DNA of 64,000 nt, from contig JAJNNQ010000027.1 of the NCBI GenBank assembly GCA_027886175.1, forward strand, positions 10,306,001 through 10,370,000. Direction: 5' to 3'. Under the pieces are notes generated by a model. It ran no database searches. It saw only the letters and a list, made by a program, of their open reading frames with translations, and had not been told where the DNA came from. Every line of letters begins with the position of its first letter. The stretch's first letter is position 1. This DNA comes from Phylloscopus collybita. Lineage: Eukaryota > Chordata > Aves > Passeriformes > Phylloscopidae. Below are positions 25,801-38,450 of this stretch, one piece after another. A program made the position numbers and the translations under genes.

Positions 25801-26902
25801 CTCGGTCGCTGCAAGCGGGTGCTGGCGAACAGCTTCTGGTCACCTTGTAGAAACTCTCCCAGCACAGTGCAGAGTCCCCGTGGCTAGTTCCTTGAAATAC
25901 CTTTCCTGGCAGCAGCCCAGAGCTGTACTGAGTGCAGCAGGTGTCAGGCAGTCTCCTCTCGCCGTGTACGTGCTTCTGTTTTGTGTTTGCAGCGTGCAGA
26001 GAAGCCCGCGTGCTTGCTGCTGCTTCCAGCAAGCCAAAACGCTTTTGCAGCCACTTTCCTGCCTTTTCCACAACAGGATCACTGTCTAGCTGATTTACAG
26101 TTGCCTCTGCGTAGAGCAGCTAGAGGAGCAGCTCTGCCGGCTTTCCTGTGCTTCTGCATAGCAGAGCTGTCAAGAACGAGAAGCTGCGTTTTGCCGAGAA
26201 AGCAGCGCTTCGCGGAAGCACAGCCAGCGGCGTCTTCGGTACAGCCGCAGCTTGTGCGGAGAAGCGAAAGAGAATCGGGGAAGAACGTGGAAAGCCGAAC
26301 TCGGTCGCTGCAAGCGGGTGCTGGCGAACAGCTTCTGGTCACCTTGTAGAAACTCTCCCAGCACAGTGCAGAGTCCCCGTGGCTAGTTCCTTGAAATACC
26401 TTTCCTGGCAGCAGCCCAGAGCTGTACTGAGTGCAGCAGGTGTCAGGCCGTCTCCTATCGCCGTGTAGGTGCTTCTGTTTTGTGTTTGCAGCGTGCAGAG
26501 AAGCCCGCGTGCTTGCTGCTGCTTCCAGCAAGCCAAAACGCTTTTGCAGCCACTTTCCTGCCTTTTCCACAACAGGATCACTGTCTAGCTGATTTACAGT
26601 TGCCTCTGCGTAGAGCAGCTAGAGGAGCAGCTGTGCCGGCTTTCCTGTGCTTCTGCATAGCAGAGCTGTCAAGAACGAGAAGCTGCGTTTTGCCGAGAAA
26701 GCAGCGCTTCGCGGAAGCACAGCCAGCGGCGTCTTCGGTACAGCCGCAGCTTGTGCGGAGAAGCGAAAGAGAATCGGGGAAGAACGTGGAAAGCCGAACT
26801 CGGTCGCTGCAAGCGGGTGCTGGCGAACAGCTTCTGGTCACCTTGTAGAAACTCTCCCAGCACAGTGCAGAGTCCCCGTGGCTAGTTCCCTGAAATAACT
26901 TT
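22860..26902 (+). repeat. 499-bp tandem repeat, left (plus) array, about 8 units
   Basis: A GC-richer tandem repeat unrelated by eye to the surrounding satellite. Landmark segments recur every 499 bp, for example TCCCAGCACAGTGCAGAG near 22,862, 23,361, 23,860 and onward to 26,855. Units are nearly identical, differing at scattered diagnostic sites such as GAGAGCCGGG versus GAGAATCGGG, GTGTACGTG versus GTGTAGGTG, and AACTGTCCC versus AACTCTCCC. One unit carries a distinct patch at about 24,990-25,016. Each unit holds open frames of 80-163 codons on both strands; these are kept open by recent copying and show no family I recognise. Each unit also holds small hairpins (TCTGC-ATA-GCAGA; GCTTC-GCG-GAAGC). 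The array begins at a TCTCCCAG microhomology shared with the satellite. Confidence 0.93.
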
Positions 26903-26924
26903 CTTGACAGCTCTGCAATGCAGA
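26891..26924. other. Inversion junction between the two 499-bp arrays
   Basis: The plus array is read up to TGAAATAACTTTC and then switches directly to minus-oriented unit sequence at CTTGACAGCTCTGC. The join is out of register: the left array stops about 38 bp into its last unit, while the right array starts about 322 bp into a unit. The first pairable positions are therefore about 26,666-26,673 and 26,903-26,910, leaving a spacer of about 229 bp. At the join there is a 13-bp perfect palindrome, TCTGCA-A-TGCAGA (26,912-26,924). Other minus units read CTCTGCTATGCAG at the same place. Confidence 0.85.
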
Positions 26925-29900
26925 AGCACAGGAAAGCCGGCACAGATGCTCCTCTAGCTGCTCTACGCAGAGGCAACTGTAAATCAGCTAGACAGTGATC
27001 CTGTTGTGGAAAAGGCAGGAAAGTGGCTGCAAAAGCGTTTTGGCTTGCTGGAAGCAGCAGCAAGCACGCGGGCTTCTCTGCACGCTGCAAACACAAAACA
27101 GAAGCACGTACACGGCGAGAGGAGACTGCCTGACACCTGCTGCACTCAGTACAGCTCTGGGCTGCTGCCAGGAAAGGTATTTCAAGGAACTAGCCACGGG
27201 GACTCTGCACTGTGCTGGGAGAGTTTCTACAAGGTGACCAGAAGCTGTTCGCCAGCACCCGCTTGCAGCGACCGAGTTCGGCTTTCCACGTTCTTCCCCG
27301 GCTCTCTTTCGCTTCTCCGCACAAGCTGCGGCTGTACCGAAGACGCCGCTGGCTGTGCTTCCGCGAAGCGCTGCTTTCTCGGCAAAACGCAGCTTCTCGT
27401 TCTTGACAGCTCTGCTATGCAGAAGCACAGGAAAGCCGGCAGAGCTGCTCCTCTAGCTGCTCTACGCAGAGGCAACTGTAAATCAGCTAGACAGTGATCC
27501 TGTTGTGGAAAAGGCAGGAAAGTGGCTGCAAAAGCGTTTTGGCTTGCTGGAAGCAGCAGCAAGCACGCGGGCTTCTCTGCACGCTGCAAACACAAAACAG
27601 AAGCACGTACACGGCGAGAGGAGACTGCCTGACACCTGCTGCACTCAGTACAGCTCTGGGCTGCTGCCAGGAAAGGTATTTCAAGGAACTAGCCACGGGG
27701 ACTCTGCACTGTGCTGGGACAGTTTCTACAAGGTGACCAGAAGCTGTTCGCCAGCACCCGCTTGCAGCGACCGAGTTCGGCTTTCCACGTTCTTCCCCGG
27801 CTCTCTTTCGCTTCTCCGCACAAGCTGCGGCTGTACCGAAGACGCCGCTGGCTGTGCTTCCGCGAAGCGCTGCTTTCTCGGCAAAACGCAGCTTCTCGTT
27901 CTTGACAGCTCAGCTATCCAGAAGCACAGGAAAGCCGGCAGAGCTGCTCCTCTAGCTGCTCTACGCAGAGGCAACTGTAAATCAGCTAGACAGTGATCCT
28001 GTTGTGGAAAAGGCAGGAAAGTGGCTGCAAAAGCGTTTTGGCTTGCTGGAAGCAGCAGCAAGCACGCGGGCTTCTCTGCACGCTGCAAACACAAAACAGA
28101 AGCACGTACACGGCGAGAGGAGACTGCCTGACACCTGCTGCACTCAGTACAGCTCTGGGCTGCTGCCAGGAAAGGTATTTCAAGGAACTAGCCGCGGGGA
28201 CTCTGCACTGTGCTGGGACAGTTTCTACAAGGTGACCAGAAGCTGTTCGCCAGCACCCGCTTGCAGCGACCGAGTTCGGCTTTCCACGTTCTTCCCCGGC
28301 TCTCTTTCGCTTCTCCGCACAAGCTGCGGCTGTACCGAAGACGCCGCTGGCTGTGCTTCCGCGAAGCGCTGCTTTCTCGGCAAAACGCAGCTTCTCGTTC
28401 TTGACAGCTCTGCTATGCAGAAGCACAGGAAAGCCGGCACAGCTGCTCCTCTAGCTGCTCTACGCAGAGGCAACTGTAAATCAGCTAGACAGTGATCCTG
28501 TTGTGGAAAAGGCAGGAAAGTGGCTGCAAAAGCGTTTTGGCTTGCTGGAAGCAGCAGCAAGCACGCGGGCTTCTCTGCACGCTGCAAACACAAAACAGAA
28601 GCACCTACACGGCGAGAGGAGACTGCCTGACACCTGCTGCACTCAGTACAGCTCTGGGCTGCTGCCAGGAAAGGTATTTCAAGGAACTAGCCACGGGGAC
28701 TCTGCACTGTGCTGGGACAGTTTCTACAAGGTGACCAGAAGCTGTTCGCCAGCACCCGCTTGCAGCGACCGAGTTCGGCTTTCCACGTTCTTCCCCGGCT
28801 CTCTTTCGCTTCTCCGCACAAGCTGCGGCTGTACCGAAGACGCCGCTGGCTGTGCTTCCGCGAAGCGCTGCTTTCTCGGCAAAACGCCGCTTCTCGTTCT
28901 TGACAGCTCTGCTATGCAGAAGCACAGGAAAGCCGGCAGAGCTGCTCCTCTAGCTGCTCTACGCAGAGGCAACTGTAAATCAGCTAGACAGTGATCCTGT
29001 TGTGGAAAAGGCAGGAAAGTGGCTGCAAAAGCGTTTTGGCTTGCTGGAAGCAGCAGCAAGAACGAGGGCTTCGCTGTACGGTGGAAACACAAAACAGAAG
29101 CACCTACACGGCGAGAGGAGACTGCCTGACACCTGCTGCACTCAGTACAGCTCTGGGCTGCTGCCAGGAAAGGTATTTCAAGGAACTAGCCACGGGGACT
29201 CTGCACTGTGCTGGGACAGTTTCTACAAGGTGACCAGAAGCTGTTCGCCAGCACCCGCTTGCAGCGACCGAGTTCGGCTTTCCACGTTCTTCCCCGATTC
29301 TCTTTCGCTTCTCCGCACAAGCTGTGGCTGTACCGAAGACGCCGCTGGCTGTGCTTCCGCGAAGCGCTGCTTTCTCGGTAAAACGCAGCTTCTCGTTCTT
29401 GACAGCTCTGCTATGCAGAAGCACAGGAAAGCCGGCACAGCTGCTCCTCTAGCTGCTCTACGCAGAGGCAACTGTAAATCAGCTAGACAGTGATCCTGTT
29501 GTGGAAAAGGCAGGAAAGTGGCTGCAAAAGCGTTTTGGCTTGCTGGAAGCAGCAGCAAGCACGCGGGCTTCTCTGCACGCTGCAAACACAAAACAGAAGC
29601 ACCTACACGGCGAGAGGAGACTGCCTGACACCTGCTGCACTCAGTACAGCTCTGGGCTGCTGCCAGGAAAGGTATTTCAAGGAACTAGCCACGGGGACTC
29701 TGCACTGTGCTGGGAGAGTTTCTACAAGGTGACCAGAAGCTGTTCGCCAGCAGCCGCTTGCAGCGACCGAGTTCGGCTTTCCACGTTCTTCCCCGGCTCT
29801 CTTTCGCTTCTCCGCACAAGCTGCGGCTGTACCGAAGACGCCGCTGGCTGTGCTTCCGCGAAGCGCTGCTTTCTCGGCAAAATGCAGCTTCTCGTTATTG

Positions 29901-30217
29901 ACAGCTCTGCTATGCAGAAGCACAGGAAAGCCGGCAGAGCTGCTCCTCTAGCTGCTCTACGCAGAGGCAACTGTAAATCAGCTAGACAGTGATCCTGTTG
30001 TGGAAAAGGCAGGAAAGTGGCTGCAAAAGCGTTTTGGCTTGCTGGAAGCAGCAGCAAGCAAGCGGGCTTCTCTGCACGCTGCAAACACAAAACAGAAGCA
30101 CCTACACGGCGAGAGGAGACGGCCTGACACCTGCTGCACTCAGTACAGCTCTGGGCTGCTGCCAGGAAAGGTATTTCAAGGAACTAGACACGGGGACTCT
30201 GCACTGTGCTCGGAGAG
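26903..30217 (-). repeat. 499-bp tandem repeat, right (minus) array, about 6.6 units
   Basis: Reverse-complement counterpart of the left array, with the same 499-bp period (landmarks at 27,006, 27,505, 28,004, 28,503, 29,002, 29,501 and 30,000). Marker units are mirrored: the patch at 24,990-25,016 reappears near 29,059-29,085, and the variant at 24,176 reappears near 29,899, both at coordinate sum 54,075. The flanking satellite pairs at 53,077, exactly two units (998 bp) less, so the left array has two extra outer units or the right lost two. The array ends at GGAGAG followed by TCCTCATTT, the mirror of the left junction. Confidence 0.93.
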
Positions 30218-33200
30218 TCCTCATTTTTATAGAATTTTAGTGGAATTTTAGTAGGCATAAGCCCAGTGTCTGGCAGACAGCATTAGGCACGAACGGTGGT
30301 CCATTTCCTTGGGAAACCAAAGTCTCCATCTTACGTGCCTGATGTCAGTTTGTAGGAGGCCTTTGGCACTACAAGGGCAGACAAACTTCCAACTGGTGGT
30401 AGATTCCGTGTGGGAGATATCCTCATTTGTGAGGAATTTCAGCAGGCATAACCCCAGTGGCAGGAAGACTGCATTAGACACAAACGTTTACCCTTTTCCA
30501 TGGGAAACCAAAGTCTCTACCCCACGTTCCTGATGTTAGTTTGTAAGAGGCGTTTGGAAGTACAAGGGCAGAAAAACTTCCATCTCGTGGTAGATTGCAC
30601 CTGGGAGATATCCTCATTTTTATGGAATTTTAGTGGTATTAAAGTAGGCTGAAATCCAGCGGCAGGCAGACTGCTTTACACACGAACGCTGGCCCATATC
30701 CATGGGAAACCAAAGTCTCCACTCCTGGCTCCTCATGTCAGTTTGTAGAAGACCTTTGGAAATACAAGGGCAGAAAAACTTATATCTGGCGATAGACTGC
30801 ACCCGGGAGATGTCTTCATTTGTATGGAATTTCAGTGGAATTTTCGTAGGTAGAAGCCCAATGGCCGACAGACATTATTAGACATGAACGGTGGCCCATT
30901 TCCATGAGAAACCAAAGTCTCCACAACAGGTTCCTGATGTCAGTTTTTAGGAGGCCTTTGGCACTAGAAGGGTAAACAAATTTCGAACTGGTGGTGGATT
31001 CCATCTGGGATATATCCTCATTTGTGAGGAATTTCAGCAGGCATAACCCCAGTGGCAGGCAGAGAGGATTAGACACGAACAGTGGCCCTTTTCCATGGGA
31101 AGCCAAAATCTCCACCCCACGTTGCTGATGTCACTTTGTAGGAGGCGTTTTCCAATATAGGGGCAGAGAAACTTCCATCTGGTTGTAGATTGCACCTGGG
31201 AGATATCCTCATTTCTATGGAGTTTTAGTGGAATTTTAGTAGGAAGAAGCACAGTGGCAGGCAGACAGCATTAGACACGAACAATGGCCCATTTCTATGG
31301 GAAACCAAAGTCTCCACCCCACGTTCCTGATGTCCGTTCTTAGGAGGCCTTTGACACTACAAAGGTAGACAAACTTCCGTCTGGTGGTTGATTGCATCGG
31401 GGAGATATCCTCATTTGTATGGAATTTCAGCAGGTAAAAGCCCAGTGGCAGGCAGACAGCATTAGACACGAACAATGGCCCATTTCTATGGGAAACCAAA
31501 GTCTCCACCCCACGTTCCTGATGTCCGTTCTTAGGAGGCCTTTGACACTACAAAGGTAGACAAACTTCCGTCTGGTGGTTGATTGCATCGGGGAGATATC
31601 CTCATTTGTATGGAATTTCAGCAGGTAAAAGCCCAGTGGCAGGCAGACAGCATTAGACACGAACAATGGCCCATTTCTATGGGAAACCAAAGTCTCCACC
31701 CCACGTTCCTGATGTCCGTTTCTAGGAGGCCTTTGACACTACAAAGGTAGACAAACTTCCGTCTGGTGGTTGATTGCATCGGGGAGATATCCTCATTTGT
31801 ATGGAATTTCAGTAGGTAAAAGCCCAGTGGCAGGCAGATAGCATTAGACACGAACGGTGGCCCTTTTCCATGGGAAACCAAAGTCTCCAACCCAGGCTCC
31901 TGATGTCAGTTTGTAGGAGGCCTTTGGCATAAAAAGGGCAGACAAACTTCCATCTGGTGGGAAATTGCATTTGGGAGATATCCTCATTTGTAGGGAATTT
32001 TGGTAGGCTTCTGCCCACTGGCAGGCAGACAGCATTAGACACGAACAGTGGCCCCTTTCCATGGAAAAACAAATTATCCATCCTATGTTCCTGATGTCAG
32101 TTTTTAGGAGGCTTTTGGCACTGCAAGGGCTGACAAACTTCCACCTGGTGGTAGATTGCACCTGGGAGATATCCTCATTTTTATAGAATTTTAGTGGTAT
32201 TTTAGTACTCAGAAGCCCAATGGCAGACAGACAGCATTAAACATGAATGGTGGGCCTTTTCTATAGGAAACCAAAGTCTCCAGGTGAGGTTCCGAATGTC
32301 AGTTTGAAGGAGGCCTTTTGCACTGCAAGAGCAGACAAATTTCCATCTGGTGGCATATTGCGTCTGGGAGATATCCTTATTTGTATGTAATTTCAGTAGT
32401 CATAAGTCAGTGGCAAGGAGACAGCATTAAACACCAAGGGTGGCCCTTTTCCATGGGAAACCAAAGCGTCCTCTCCAGATTCCTGATGTCAGTTTGTAGG
32501 AGGCCGTTGCATTACAAGGGCAGACAAACTTTCAACTGGTGGTAGACTCCATCTGGGAGATATCCTCATTTTTATGGAATTTTACTAGGCATAAGCCCAG
32601 TGGCAGGCACATAGCATTAGACAAAAAGGGTGGCCCATTTCCATGGGAAAACAAAGTCTCCACCGCAGGTTCCTGATGTCAATTTTTAGGAGGCCTTTGG
32701 CACTTCAAGGGCAGACAAACTTCCACCTGGTGGTAGATTGCACCTGGGACTTATCAGCATTTGTATGGAACTGCAGCAGTCATAGCCACAGTGCCAGGCA
32801 GACAGCATTAGACAGGAACGGTGGTCCTTTTACATGGGAAACCAAAGTCTCCACCCTAGGTTCCTCATGGCAGTTTGTAGGAGGTCTTTGGCACTACAAG
32901 GGCAGAGAAACATCCATCTAGTTTAGATTACACCTGGGAGAAATCCTCATTTGTATAGAATTTTAGTGGAATTTAACAGGCATAAGCCCAGTGGCTAGCA
33001 GACAGCATTAGACACGAACAGTGGCCTTTTTCCATGGGAAACCAAAATCTCCACCCCATGTTGTTGATGTCAGTTTTTAGGAGGCCTTTGGCACTACGAG
33101 GGCAGACAAACGTCCACGTGGTTGTAGGTTCCACCTGGGAGATATCCTCATTTTTAAGGAGATTTAGTGGAATTTTAGTAGGAAGAAACCCAGTGGCAGG

Positions 33201-36200
33201 CAGACAGCATTAGACACGAACGGTGGCCCATTTTTATAGGGAAACCAAAGTCTCCACCCCACATTCCTGATGTCCGTTACTAGGAGGCCTTTGGCACTAC
33301 AAGGGCAGACAAACTTCCACCTGGTGGTAGATTGCTCCTGGGAGATATCCTCATTTGTATGGACCTTCAGCAGTCATAACCACAGTGCCAGGCAGACCGC
33401 ATTAGACAGGAACGGTGGTCCTTTTCCTAGGGAAGCCAAAGCCTCCACACCACGTTCCCGATGTCAGGTTTTAGTAGGCCATTGACAGTACAAGGGCAGA
33501 GAAACTTCCGTCTGGTGGTTGATTGCATCGGGAAGATATCCTCATTTGTATGGAATTTCAGCAGATAGAAGCCCAGTGGCAGGCAGACAGCATTAGACAC
33601 GAACGGTGGCCCTTTTCCATGGGAAAACAAAGTCTCCAACTCAGGCTCCTGATGTCAGTTTGTAGGAGGCCTTTGGCACTACAAGGGCAGACAAACTTCC
33701 ATCTTGTGGTGGATCGCACCTCGTAGATGTCTTTATTTGTATAGAATTTTAGTGGAATTATAGTACTCAGAATCCCAGTTGCAGACCGACCGCATTAAAA
33801 ATGAACGGTGGACCTTTTCCGTAGGAAACCAATGTCTCCAGGCCAGGTTCCGAATGTCAGTTTGAAGGAGGCCTTTGGCACTGCTAGACCAGACAAATTT
33901 CCATCTGGTGGCATATTGCATCTGGGAGATATCCTCATTTGTATGGAACTTCAGCAGTCATAACCACAGTGCCAGGCAGACAGCATTAGACAGGAACGGT
34001 GGTCCTTTTCCATGGAAAGACAAATTATCCATCCTATGTTCCTGATGTCAGTTTGAAGGAGGTCTTTGGCAATACAAGGGCAGAGAAACTTCCATCTGGT
34101 GTTTGATTGCACCCGGGAGATATTCGCATTTGCATGGAATTTTAGTGGAATTTTAGTAGGCAGAATCCCAGCGGCAGGCAGAAAAAATTAGACATGAATA
34201 GTGGCCCATTTCCATGGGAAACCAAAGTCTCCACCCCAGGTTCCTGATGTCATTTTCTAGGAGGCCTCTGGCACTACAAGAGGAGACTAACTTCCAACTG
34301 GTGGCATATTGCATCTGGGAGATATCCTCATTTGTATGTAATTTTAGTAGCCATAAGCCCAGTGGCAGGCAGACAGCATTAGACAGGAACCGTGGCCCTT
34401 TGCCATGGGAAACCAAAGTCTCTGCCCCAGCTTCTTGATGTCATTTTGTAGGAAGCCTTTTGCTCTACAGGGGCAGACAAACTTCCATTTGGTGTTAGAT
34501 TGCACGTGAGAGACATCTTCAATGGTATGGAATTTTATTGTAATTTTAATAGGCAGAATCCTAGTGGCAGGCAAACATCATTAGACACGAACGCTGTCGC
34601 ATTTCCATGGGAAACCAAAGTCTCCACTCCAGGTTCCTGATGTCAGTATGTAGGAGGCCTTTGGCACTACAAGGGCAGACAAAGTTCCGACTGGTGGTTG
34701 ATTGCATTGAGGAGATATCCTCATTTGTATGGAATTTCAGCAGGCAGAAGATCAGTGGCAGGCAGACAGCATAGGACAAGAACGGTGGACCTTTTTCATG
34801 GGAAACCGATGTCTCCACCCCAGGTTCCTGATGTCTGTTTTTAGGAGGCCTTTGGCACTACAAGGGCAAACAAACTTCGAACTGGTGGTAGATTCCATCT
34901 GGGAGATAGCCTCATTTGTGAGGAATTTCAGCAGGCGTAACCCAGTGGCAGGCAGACAGCATTAGACAGGAACGGTACCCCTTTTCCATTGGAAACAAAG
35001 TCTCCATCCCACGTTCCTGATGTCAGTTTGTAGGAGGCATTTGGCACTATAAGGGCAGACTAATTTCCGACTGGTTGTAGATTCCATCTGGGAGATATCC
35101 TCATTTGTATGGAATTTCACTAGGCATAAGCCCAGTGGCAGGCACATTGCATTAGACACAAACGGTGGTCCTTTCCCATGGGAAACCAAAGTCTCCACCC
35201 CTGGTTCCTGATGTCAGTTTTTTAGGAGGCCTTTGCCACTACAAGGGCAGACAATCTTCCATCTGGTGGTAAATTGCATCTGGGAGATATCCTCACTTGT
35301 ATGGAATTTTAGGAGGCATACGCCCAGTGGCAGGCACACAGCATTAGGCATGAACAGTGGCTCTTTTTCATGGGAAACCAAATTATCCATCCTACGTTTC
35401 AGATGTCATTTTATAGGAGACCTTTGGCAATACAAGGGCAGAGAAACTTCAAACCGGGGGTAGATTGCACCTGCGAGATATTCTCATTTGTATAGAATTT
35501 TAGAGGAATTTTAGTACGCAGAATCCCAGTGGCAGGCAGACAGAATTAGACATGAATAGTGGCCCTTTTCCAGGGGAAACCAAAGTCTCCAGGCCAGGTT
35601 CCTGATGTCTGTTTTTAGGAGGCCTTTTGCACTACAAGAACAGACAAACTTCCAACTGGTGGCATATTGAATCTGGGAGATATCCTCATTTGTATGTAAT
35701 TTCTGTAGCCACAACCCAGTGGCGGGCAGACAGCATTAGACACGAACGCTGGCCCTTTTCCATGGGAAACCAAAGTCTCCACTCCAGGCTCCTCATGTCA
35801 ATTTGTAGGAGGCCTTTGGCTCTACAGGGGCAGACAAACTTCCGTCAGGTGGTTGATTACATCGGAGAGATTTCCAAATTTTTTTTGGAATTTCAGCAGG
35901 CAGAAGCTCATTGGCAGGCAGACAGCATTAGACATGAACGCTGGTCCTTTTCCATGGGAAATCAAAGTCTCCACCCATGGTTCCGGATGTCAGTTTTTTA
36001 GGAGGGCTTTGGTACAACAAGGGCAGAGAATCTTCCATCTGGTTGTAGATTGCACCAGGGATATATCCTTATTTCTATGGAATTTTAGTGGAATATTAAT
36101 AGGAAGAAACCAAGTGGCAGGCAGACAGCATTAGACACGAACGGTGGCCCATTTCCATGGGAAACCAAAGTCTCCACCCCACGTTCCTGATGTCCGTTTC

Positions 36201-38450
36201 TAGGAGGCCGTTGGCAATACAAGGGCAGACAAACTTCCACCTGGTGGTAGATTGCACCTGGGAGATATCCTCATTTGTATGGAACTTCAGCACTCATAAT
36301 CTCATAGCCAGGCAGACAGCATTAGAAACAAACGGTGGACCTTTTCCATGGGAAACCAAAGTCTTTACCCCACGTTCCTGATGTCCGTTTTTTGGAGGCC
36401 TTTGGCACTACAAGGGCAGACAAAGTTCCACCTGGTGGTAGATTGCACCTGGGAGATATCCTTATTTGTATGGAACTTCAGCAGTCATCACCACAGTGCC
36501 AGGCAGACAGCATTAGATACGAACGGTGGTCCTTTTCCATTGGAAACCAAAGTCTCCACGCCTGGTTCCTGATGTCAGTTTTTTAGGGGGCTTTTGCCAC
36601 TACAAGGGCAGACAAACTTCCACCTCGTGGTAAATTGCATCTGCGAGATATCCTCATTTGTATTGAGTTTTTGCAGGCATACTCCCAGTGGCAGGCACAC
36701 AGCATTAGGCATGAACAGTGACCTTTTTCCATGGGAAACCAAATTATCCATCCTATGTTTCAGATGTCAGTTTATAGGAGACCTTTGGCACTACAAGGGC
36801 AGAGAAACTTCAAACTGGGGGAGGATTGCACCTGCGAAATATTCCCATTTGTATAGAATTTTAGAGGAATTTTAGTACGCAGAATCCCAGCTGCAGGCAC
36901 ACAGAATTAGACATGAATAGTGGCCGTTTTCCAGGGGAAAACAAAGTCTCCAGGCCAGCTTCCTGATGTCAGTTTTTAGGAGGCCTTTTGCACTACAAGA
37001 ACAGACAAACTTCCAACTGGTGGCATATTGCGTCTTGGAGATATCCTCATTTGTATGGAATTTTAGTGGAATTAAAGTAGGCAGAAGCCCAGTGGCAAGT
37101 AGACAGCATTAAACACCAACGGTGGCCCATTTCCATGGGAAACCAAAGTCTCCACACCACGTGCCTTATGTCCGTTTATAGGAGGACTTTTGCACTACAA
37201 GAGCAGACAAACTTCCAACTGGTGGTAGACTCCATCTGGGAGATATATTCATTTGTGAGGAATTTCAGCAGGCGTAACAACAGGGGCAGGCAGACAGCAT
37301 TAGACACGAACTGTGGCCCTTTTCCGTGGGAAACCAAAGTCTCCACCCCACGTTCCTGATGTCAGTTTGTAAGAGGTGTTTGGAACTACAAGGGCAGAAA
37401 AACTTCCATCTGGTGGTAGATTGCACCTGGGAGATATCCTCATTTCCATGGAATATTAGTGGAATTTTAATAGGAAGAAGCCCAGTGGCAGGCACATAGG
37501 ATTAGACACAAACGGTGGCCCATTTCCATGCGAAAAGAAAGTCTTCACCCCACTTTCCTGCTGTCAGTTTTTAGGAGGCCTTTGGCACTACAAGGGCAGA
37601 GAAACATCCATCTGGTTTAGATTGCACCTGGGAGACATCCTCATTTGTATGGTATTTTAGTGGAATTTTAATAGGCAGAAGCCTAGTTGCAGGCACACAT
37701 GATTAGACACGAACGCTGGCCCATTTCCAAGGGAACGCAAAGTTTCAACTCCAGGTTCCTGATGTCAGTTTGTAGGAGGCCTTTGGCACTACAAGGGCAG
37801 ACAAAGTTCCGTCTTGTGGTTGATTGAATCGAGGAGATACCCTCATTTGTATGGAATTTCAGCAGGCAGAAGCCCAGTGGCAGGCAGACAGCATTAGACA
37901 CGAACAATGGACCTTTTCCATGGGAAACCAAAGTCTCCACCTCACGTTCCTGATGTCAGTTTGTAGGAGGCCTTTGGAACTACAAGGGCAGGCAAACTTC
38001 AAACTGGTGGTAGATTGCACCTGGGAGATATCCTCATTTGTATAGAATTTTAGTGGAATTTTAGTAGGCATAAGCCCAGTGTCTGGCAGACAGCATTAGA
38101 CACGAACGGTGGTCCATTTCCTTGGGAAACCAAAGTCTCCATGTCACATGCCTGATGTCAGTTTGTAGGAGGCCTTTGGCACTACAAGGGCAGACAAAAT
38201 TCCATCTGCTGATAGATTCCACCTGGAGATATCCTCTGTTGTATGGAATTTCAGCAGGCATATGCCCAGTTGCAGGCAGACAGCATTAGACACGAACGGT
38301 GACCCTTTTCCATGGGAACCTATGTGTCCACCCTAGGTTTAAGATGTCAATTTATACGAGGCTTTTGGCACTACAAAGGCAGAGGAACTTTCATCTGGTG
38401 GTAGATTGAACCAGGGAGATATCCTCATTTGTATGGAATTTTAGTGGAAT
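30218..38450 (-). repeat. 191/202-bp satellite, inverted A' (right core palindrome arm)
   Basis: Minus-oriented satellite, about 42 monomers; it is the reverse complement of 15,590-22,859. Segments compared by eye are almost identical, for example 35,600-35,800 against 18,240-18,440. It has about 1.16 kb not present in the left arm, between about 31,450 and 32,650: extra copies of one 191-bp monomer, plus monomers that pair with block A at 6,105-7,160 (sum about 38,971). Arm similarity ends near 38,450, where this side carries GTACTCAG and the left does not. No gene is seen. Confidence 0.92.
31261..31833 (-). repeat. Three near-identical consecutive 191-bp monomers
   Basis: GCAGACAGCATTAGACACGA starts at 31,261, 31,452 and 31,643, an exact 191-bp step. 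The three units differ by only a few bases (for example GTTCTT versus GTTTCT before AGGAGG), whereas ordinary neighbours differ at many positions. The mirror position in the left arm (about 21,570-21,840) has a single such unit, so this is a local amplification in the right arm only. Confidence 0.85.

Noticed and set aside
26500..27300. Whole palindrome as a fold-back sequencing or assembly artefact
   Set aside because: The arms differ by monomer gains and losses, by a two-unit array shift, by a provirus and by a solo LTR, and the join is out of register. A fold-back artefact would give near-perfect symmetry. Raw-read confirmation is still the decisive test.
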